A stretch of 64,000 nucleotides of DNA. It comes from Syntrophopropionicum propionicicum_A (GTDB taxonomy: Bacteria; Bacillota; Desulfotomaculia; Desulfotomaculales; Pelotomaculaceae). The translations under genes were made by a program, and so were the position numbers. Shown here piece by piece: positions 59,570 through 64,000 of this stretch; the stretch's first letter is position 1; each line of letters starts with the position of its first letter. The stretch spans positions 310,001-374,000 of the forward strand of contig NZ_JBMGJC010000001.1 of assembly GCF_048984525.1 (NCBI RefSeq). The letters are read 5' to 3'. The notes beneath the pieces are model-generated. The model was not told where the DNA came from and did not search any database. It saw only the letters and a program-made list of their open reading frames with translations.

Positions 59570-62201
59570 TCTTTATCGCTCCTTCATAGCCGGAAAGATA
59601 TTCTTTCACGTAGCTGAGTTCCTCCTCCCTGGTCCGCACCACACCGTCCAGGCGGGCCTGCCATACCGCGTCCAGGGCTTTTTTGAAAGCGGGTCCCGGC
59701 TGAAAACCGAGGCTGCGCAGGTCTTTTCCGTTAATGGAGGGCTTGTCGTAGCAGATGGCGGAAAGCACCTGGCGGAACCTCCGCCGCGCCGCGTTGTCTG
59801 AGAAATAAGCCAGGATCAGCGGGTAGCATTCCCTGGGCACGGCCATCACGCGCCTGGCCAGTTCGCTGGTAGAAAGTCCACCCGGATCTCCCAGGCCTGC
59901 CACGGCTTTTTCCCATTCATTCAGCGCCGCGGCCACCTTTTCAACCTGACGCTTGTTAAGATTATACCGCGTGCAGATCACACCGGCCGTTTCCCAGTCC
60001 GTCCGGTGCAGCACCGCAATGAAATAAACCATCCATGGCTCGTCCGGTTCAGCCAGGTCCCAGGACCTGAGCACTTTGACCGAGCGATGCAGGTCATCCA
60101 GCACATCTTTAATTTCTTTATATTTCACACCCTTGAAAATGCTGTCCCAAAGCTGCAGTTCCACCAGGCGCGCAAGCACTGAACTCGGGCGCGGTTCCAG
60201 GAGGATATATTTTAATTCTTCCCATACCCTCTCCTTGGAAACCCTGGCGAGCATATTGTTATGCACAGCTTCCTTGACCAACTTCAGGGTCTGCGGCTCA
60301 AGAGTAATATTATATCTCTTTTCAAACCTTATTCCTCTCAATATCCGGGTCGGGTCTTCCACGAAGCTCAGGTTGTGCAGGACCCGCAGCAGGCCCTGTT
60401 CCAGGTCCTCCCGGCCGCCGAAAAAGTCAACGATATATCCGAAATCATCCTTGTTCAGCGACACTGCCATGGCGTTGATAGTAAAATCCCGCCTGTACAG
60501 GTCCTGGTGCAGCGATGAAGCTTCTATTTGGGGCATGGCCGCGGGGTACTGGTAAAACTCCACCCTCGCCGTGGCCACATCCACCTGCCGGCCGTTCTGA
60601 AAATATACAGTGGCGGTGAAAAACTTCGGGTGGACCCTGACCCTTCCGCCAAAATCCCTGCCCAGGTGCCTGGCCAGTTCAATACCGTCGCCTTCCACCA
60701 CCAGGTCTATGTCGATGCAGTCCATACCCAGCAAGAGATCGCGCACTATGCCGCCGGCCGCATATATTTTATAACCCATGGAGGCAGAGATGTCGCCGGC
60801 GCGCTCCATTATCTCCATGTATTCAGATGAAAGCCCCCGGTACATAAGCTCCCTGATATTTGTGTGAGGTTGTTCAGAGGCGGCGCCGCTGTAAACTTTC
60901 TTATGCCTCACCTGGACCTCGCCGTGCAGCGTGCGCAGTACGTCCGTGCGGGAAACTATCCCCACCAGTTTACCCTCTTTAAGCACGGGGAGGCGTCCTA
61001 TGTCATGCTGGATCATCAGTTCCCGCACTATTGAAACAGGGGTCGCGGGGCTGACAGTAATCATGTTGCTGGTCATGAACCCTTTTACCGGGGCATGCCC
61101 CAGGCCGTGGTGGGAAGCTTTTTCGACATCGCGGCGGGAGATCACGCCCACAACCTGGTCGCCCCTTACCACCGGCAGCCCGGTGTGGCCATACCGCAGC
61201 ATCAGCCGCCCGGCCTCCTCGATCACTGTTTCCGGTGTTATAGTCTTCACCGGGCTGGACATGATTTCAGCGGCCGTAGCCGGCGGCCTGACCTTTAAAC
61301 GGATCGCCTCCAGGAGAAGGTCCGCCACCTGGTCCACTTTTGCCTTTTTTATTATGGCCGAGGCAGCTGCGGGATGGCCGCCGCCGCCCAGGTCCTCAAG
61401 CACTTCTTTGACGCTGACCTCGGGAATGCTGCTGCGGGCAACGATATAAACGCGGTCGTCCATTTCCACCACTGTAAAGACAGCGTCCAGGTGGGCAAAA
61501 TCCACCAGCTTGTGGGTGAGCAGGTCAAGGCCGCCGACAAATTCGTCCACGTTCCCCTTTGCGATCAGGATTTTAATCCCGTTTATATCATAATGTTCGG
61601 CTGATACCAGCAGGGCTTTCAAGAGGGTCCGCTGTCCTTCTGTAAGTGGCCTTTCAAGAAATTCGGCCACCACGGCCAGGTTGGCTCCCTGGCCCAGGAG
61701 GTAAGCTACCGCGCCGGCGTCTCTTGGCGTGGTGCTCGGGAAAACAAGGGAGCCGGTATCTTCATAAATACCAAGCGAAAATACTGTCGCTTCCATCGGG
61801 GTTATAACAATACCCATTTCGATCATCTTCTCAACAAGCAAGGTGGTGGTAGCCCCGACCATTTCAACGACTTCTACTTTTCCCGTGGCGTCCCCCTCAC
61901 CCCGCGGGTGGTGGTCGTAAATATGTACTTCGACGCCGGGCTTTTCGAGCAAACCAGCCAGCTTGTCAAGGCGGCCTGCAGATTTAGTGTCGACCAGGAT
62001 AATTCTTGTAACCAAGTCCGGGGCAATATCTCTTACTGTCCGTACATTCAGGGTGTCTTTATGCAGGGCCATGAACTCTTCCACGTTTTTCAAAAGAGGC
62101 CCGGGGAAAACCATCACAGCGCCCGGGTAGATCTTTTGGGCGGCCACCATGGAAGCAAGGGCGTCCATATCGGTATTGGTGTGAGTTGTTATAATTTCCA
62201 C
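59562..62201 (-). CDS. DHH-CBS-tRNA nucleotidyltransferase fusion
   Basis: A protein of about 880 residues with four parts. A DHH/DHHA1 phosphoesterase comes first (about 1-310; HTNTDMDALAS, YDHHPRGEGD, GGGGHPAAAS), then two CBS domains (about 315-430). The class II CCA/poly(A) nucleotidyltransferase head and neck follow (from YAAGGIVRDLLLGMDCIDIDLVVEG, quoted in part: GGIVRDLLLG and DIDLVVEG; RRDFTINAMA; EDPTRILRGIRFEKRY), then a C-terminal body. Such fusions in some bacteria are A-adding or CC-adding tRNA enzymes; which one cannot be told here. The start is uncertain: GTG at 62201 is used, while GTG 62210 and TTG 62213 are in frame. Confidence 0.88.
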   Translation of the reverse strand: MEIITTHTNTDMDALASMVAAQKIYPGAVMVFPGPLLKNVEEFMALHKDTLNVRTVRDIAPDLVTRIILVDTKSAGRLDKLAGLLEKPGVEVHIYDHHPRGEGDATGKVEVVEMVGATTTLLVEKMIEMGIVITPMEATVFSLGIYEDTGSLVFPSTTPRDAGAVAYLLGQGANLAVVAEFLERPLTEGQRTLLKALLVSAEHYDINGIKILIAKGNVDEFVGGLDLLTHKLVDFAHLDAVFTVVEMDDRVYIVARSSIPEVSVKEVLEDLGGGGHPAAASAIIKKAKVDQVADLLLEAIRLKVRPPATAAEIMSSPVKTITPETVIEEAGRLMLRYGHTGLPVVRGDQVVGVISRRDVEKASHHGLGHAPVKGFMTSNMITVSPATPVSIVRELMIQHDIGRLPVLKEGKLVGIVSRTDVLRTLHGEVQVRHKKVYSGAASEQPHTNIRELMYRGLSSEYMEIMERAGDISASMGYKIYAAGGIVRDLLLGMDCIDIDLVVEGDGIELARHLGRDFGGRVRVHPKFFTATVYFQNGRQVDVATARVEFYQYPAAMPQIEASSLHQDLYRRDFTINAMAVSLNKDDFGYIVDFFGGREDLEQGLLRVLHNLSFVEDPTRILRGIRFEKRYNITLEPQTLKLVKEAVHNNMLARVSKERVWEELKYILLEPRPSSVLARLVELQLWDSIFKGVKYKEIKDVLDDLHRSVKVLRSWDLAEPDEPWMVYFIAVLHRTDWETAGVICTRYNLNKRQVEKVAAALNEWEKAVAGLGDPGGLSTSELARRVMAVPRECYPLILAYFSDNAARRRFRQVLSAICYDKPSINGKDLRSLGFQPGPAFKKALDAVWQARLDGVVRTREEELSYVKEYLSGYEGAIKSV

Positions 62202-62233
62202 GGCCTGCACCAACCTTACAAAATATGCATTTT

Positions 62234-62242
62234 ATTATATCA
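62234..62242 (-). promoter_or_regulatory. Extended -10 promoter of the nucleotidyltransferase fusion gene
   Basis: TGATATAAT on the minus strand (TATAAT at 62234-62239) with no clear -35. The predicted start of transcription lies only about 15-25 bases from the candidate start codons. The rest of the gap up to 62410 shows nothing recognised. Confidence 0.6.
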
Positions 62243-62410
62243 CACTAGCACATACTAAAAAAGCATCGACCCGGCGTCTGATAATCTCAATATATTATCC
62301 TTGCAATATATTCGAGACATTAGACATGGCGTTTTGTCTTAGAGTATGCATATCTCCCCGGATATTTGAAAAAAATAGATCAAATCCAACATGAACTTAG
62401 GAGGGTATAA

Positions 62411-63154
62411 ATGGAAAACATCCAGAATGTATCTCAAACGCCTCAAGACATTAACAGCGTCATGTACAACATGGGTAATTTCAAGGGTGAATTTAACCTA
62501 AACAAGTCAGGGTTCGACCCCAAGATGCCGGGTCATTCCAGCGTTCACTCAATGATCCTCAGGCAGCAGCCAAGGACTACCAAAGACGTTGGGGCTGGTA
62601 TCGGGCTGCCAAAAGAAGTGCGCCATGAAATGGCATTGATGCTGGACGATCACCTGCGCGCCTTAAGTGTAGCCCTGCACCAATATAACAAGCACCACTG
62701 GCTGACAGAGGGCGCGGAATCTTTTATCAGCCTCCACCACCTGCTCGACGAGCACATTGACAAAACCGAGAAGAATATTGATATGGTTGGGGAAAGGGTT
62801 GCCCGCCTTGGAATGGTACCCACTGCTCATCCCGTGACTCAACACGAGCTCTCGTATATCAAGCACGAAGTCGAAGGGCGCTACACCATGCGGGACTTTA
62901 TCCGGAATGACCTTGAACATGAGTTAAAAATTCAGGAAATGATACGGAGACAAATTATTCGCGCCCATGAACTCCATGATTTTGGCACTGTCCAGGTCCT
63001 GGAAGAGGTGCTTGTTGACCGGGAAGACCTGGGCTACCATCTCTATAGTGTACTGGAGGACGATACCCTGGTACGGGGGATGAACCATCTGCTGGACAGG
63101 CAGGATGACAGGGCCGGTGACCGGCCAATGCCTCCAGGCAGCAAACTTCAGTAA
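62411..63154 (+). CDS. Dps/ferritin-like DNA-protection protein with N-terminal extension
   Basis: A 247-residue protein whose residues about 65-225 form a Dps-type four-helix bundle. It shows LNDHLRALSVALHQYNKHHW-like wording (here MLDDHLRALSVALHQYNKHHW, quoted from residues 77-97), then FISLHHLLDEHIDKTEKNIDMVGERV, where the His, Asp and Glu of the ferroxidase site lie. Dps shells oxidise and store iron with peroxide and protect DNA. The first 65 residues and the last 20 are extensions with no recognised domain. AGGAGGG precedes the ATG at 62411, and a terminator follows. Confidence 0.88.
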   Translation: MENIQNVSQTPQDINSVMYNMGNFKGEFNLNKSGFDPKMPGHSSVHSMILRQQPRTTKDVGAGIGLPKEVRHEMALMLDDHLRALSVALHQYNKHHWLTEGAESFISLHHLLDEHIDKTEKNIDMVGERVARLGMVPTAHPVTQHELSYIKHEVEGRYTMRDFIRNDLEHELKIQEMIRRQIIRAHELHDFGTVQVLEEVLVDREDLGYHLYSVLEDDTLVRGMNHLLDRQDDRAGDRPMPPGSKLQ

Positions 63155-63177
63155 TCGAAGTAAACACATACAACATT

Positions 63178-63206
63178 AAAGACAGCCATAAATGCGGGCT
63201 GTCTTT
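63178..63206 (+). terminator. Bidirectional terminator between Dps-like gene and lysA
   Basis: AAAGACAGCC/GGCTGTCTTT, 10-bp stem with 9-base loop, flanked by A and T tracts, in the gap between convergent genes. Confidence 0.8.
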
Positions 63207-63246
63207 GCTTCTGCAGGCTTATAAAAATATCTTTTATCTTCAGATT

Positions 63247-64000
63247 TCAACCGCCCGTTGTGGTATAAACCCTGGCCAGCCTCTGCGGTATAAGGTCGTT
63301 TTTAATCAAGTCCTCGTAACTTTCGCGGCGGGTGATCAGTTCCGCCCGCCCGCCGCCAACCAGCACCATCGCCGGGCGGGGCAGGCGGTTGTAATTCATA
63401 GACATGGAATAATTGTAAGCGCCGGTGCAGGAAACTGCCAATATGTCGCCGGCAGCCGCCGCGGGCAGGATGATATCCCGGATCAGTATATCACCCGACT
63501 CACAATATTTACCCGCGACTGACACCACTTCCGCGGGCGCCATACCTGCTTTGTTGGCCAGACAGGCCTCATAGCTTGACTGGTACAGGGCGGGCCGCGG
63601 GTTATCGCCCATTCCTCCGTCGACTGATATATACTTGCGGACTCCCGGTATTTCCTTTACCGCTCCCACTGTATAAAGGGTGCTGCCGGCCGGCCCGCTT
63701 ATGGAACGTCCTGGTTCCACAATGATTTTTGGCGCGGGCATTTCGTATTCTGATGCTTTCTTCAACACAAATCTGCTTACCGTATCCGCGAATTCCGACA
63801 CCAGGGGCGCCTGGTCCCCCTCCGTGTAATAAACTCCCAGCCCGCCGCCGAGGTCCAGTTCTTTGATGGCATAACCTGTAACATCGTATATTTGTTTGGC
63901 AAATGACATCATCAACCGCGCGGTATGGGAGTAAGCGCCCAAATCAAAAATCTGCGAGCCTATATGGCAGTGGATTCCCTTTAAAACCACATTTCCCATC
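63247..64000 (-). CDS. lysA: Diaminopimelate decarboxylase, 3' part of gene
   Basis: PLP enzyme of the last step of lysine synthesis. The visible part covers about 250 codons to the stop at 63247, and the N-terminal part with the PLP lysine lies beyond the right edge. GIHCHIGSQIFDLGAY, ELDLGGGLGVYY (phosphate loop), EPGRSISGPAG, the catalytic Cys in CESGD and GAYNYSMSMNYNRLPRPA are diagnostic of LysA. A Met codon at the very edge (63997-63999) is internal, not the start. It is convergent with the Dps-like gene. Confidence 0.95.
   Translation of the reverse strand, partial: MGNVVLKGIHCHIGSQIFDLGAYSHTARLMMSFAKQIYDVTGYAIKELDLGGGLGVYYTEGDQAPLVSEFADTVSRFVLKKASEYEMPAPKIIVEPGRSISGPAGSTLYTVGAVKEIPGVRKYISVDGGMGDNPRPALYQSSYEACLANKAGMAPAEVVSVAGKYCESGDILIRDIILPAAAAGDILAVSCTGAYNYSMSMNYNRLPRPAMVLVGGGRAELITRRESYEDLIKNDLIPQRLARVYTTTGG

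Overview
The window reads as chromosome of an anaerobic, spore-forming Gram-positive bacterium of the Clostridia, most likely a Desulfotomaculum/Pelotomaculum-type Peptococcaceae. The basis is gene order (topA-trmFO-xerC-hslV-hslU-codY-rpsB-tsf-pyrH-frr-uppS-cdsA-dxr-rseP-ispG-proS ... rimP-nusA-rnpM-infB-rbfA-nrnA-truB-ribF-rpsO-pnp, all on the minus strand), sporulation-type genes (YtvI-like, GerW/YtfJ with YtfI), a 2[4Fe-4S] ferredoxin, strong AGGAGG ribosome sites with many TTG starts, and moderate G+C. This placement is inference from content, not from a database search.

1-33.7 kb is a conserved housekeeping block for translation, RNA processing, isoprenoid and phospholipid synthesis and proteolysis. 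Small departures from the usual order are a toxin-antitoxin-like pair between ribF and rpsO, an MgtC-like protein and a diacylglycerol glycosyltransferase where polC often lies, a YtvI-like permease between cdsA and dxr, and a PASTA-like mini-protein plus ferredoxin between frr and uppS. Several intergenic gaps (12.98-13.19, 16.03-16.37, 18.61-18.89 and later 53.8-54.36 kb) are filled with a composite interspersed repeat that in every case starts at the stop codon of the gene it follows.

33.9-55.2 kb carries a three-gene bacterial non-homologous end-joining set (LigD-type polymerase, ATP-dependent ligase, Ku). The polymerase is separated from ligase and Ku by about 18 kb of accessory DNA. That DNA holds a cytochrome-b561-like membrane protein, a VOC protein, an M28 peptidase with a double-MerR regulator, a DedA protein, a secreted propeller/Ig protein, and a secreted-toxin operon at 41.7-52.5 kb. 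The operon order is a 1695-residue multidomain exported protein, a 1263-residue exported protein with a transglutaminase-like domain, membrane segments and a C-terminal nuclease-like tip, a small immunity candidate, and a second larger immunity candidate made of a paralogue of the first fused to an unrelated domain. The toxin tip and immunity genes are clearly more AT-rich than the body of the toxin. This operon is the best candidate in the window for an undescribed system.

55.3-64 kb returns to ordinary genes: gerW-ytfI, a secreted D-Ala-D-Ala carboxypeptidase-like protein, trpS, an M50 protease, a DHH-CBS-nucleotidyltransferase fusion, a Dps-like protein and the 3' part of lysA. No rRNA, tRNA, CRISPR array or intact transposase gene was seen.
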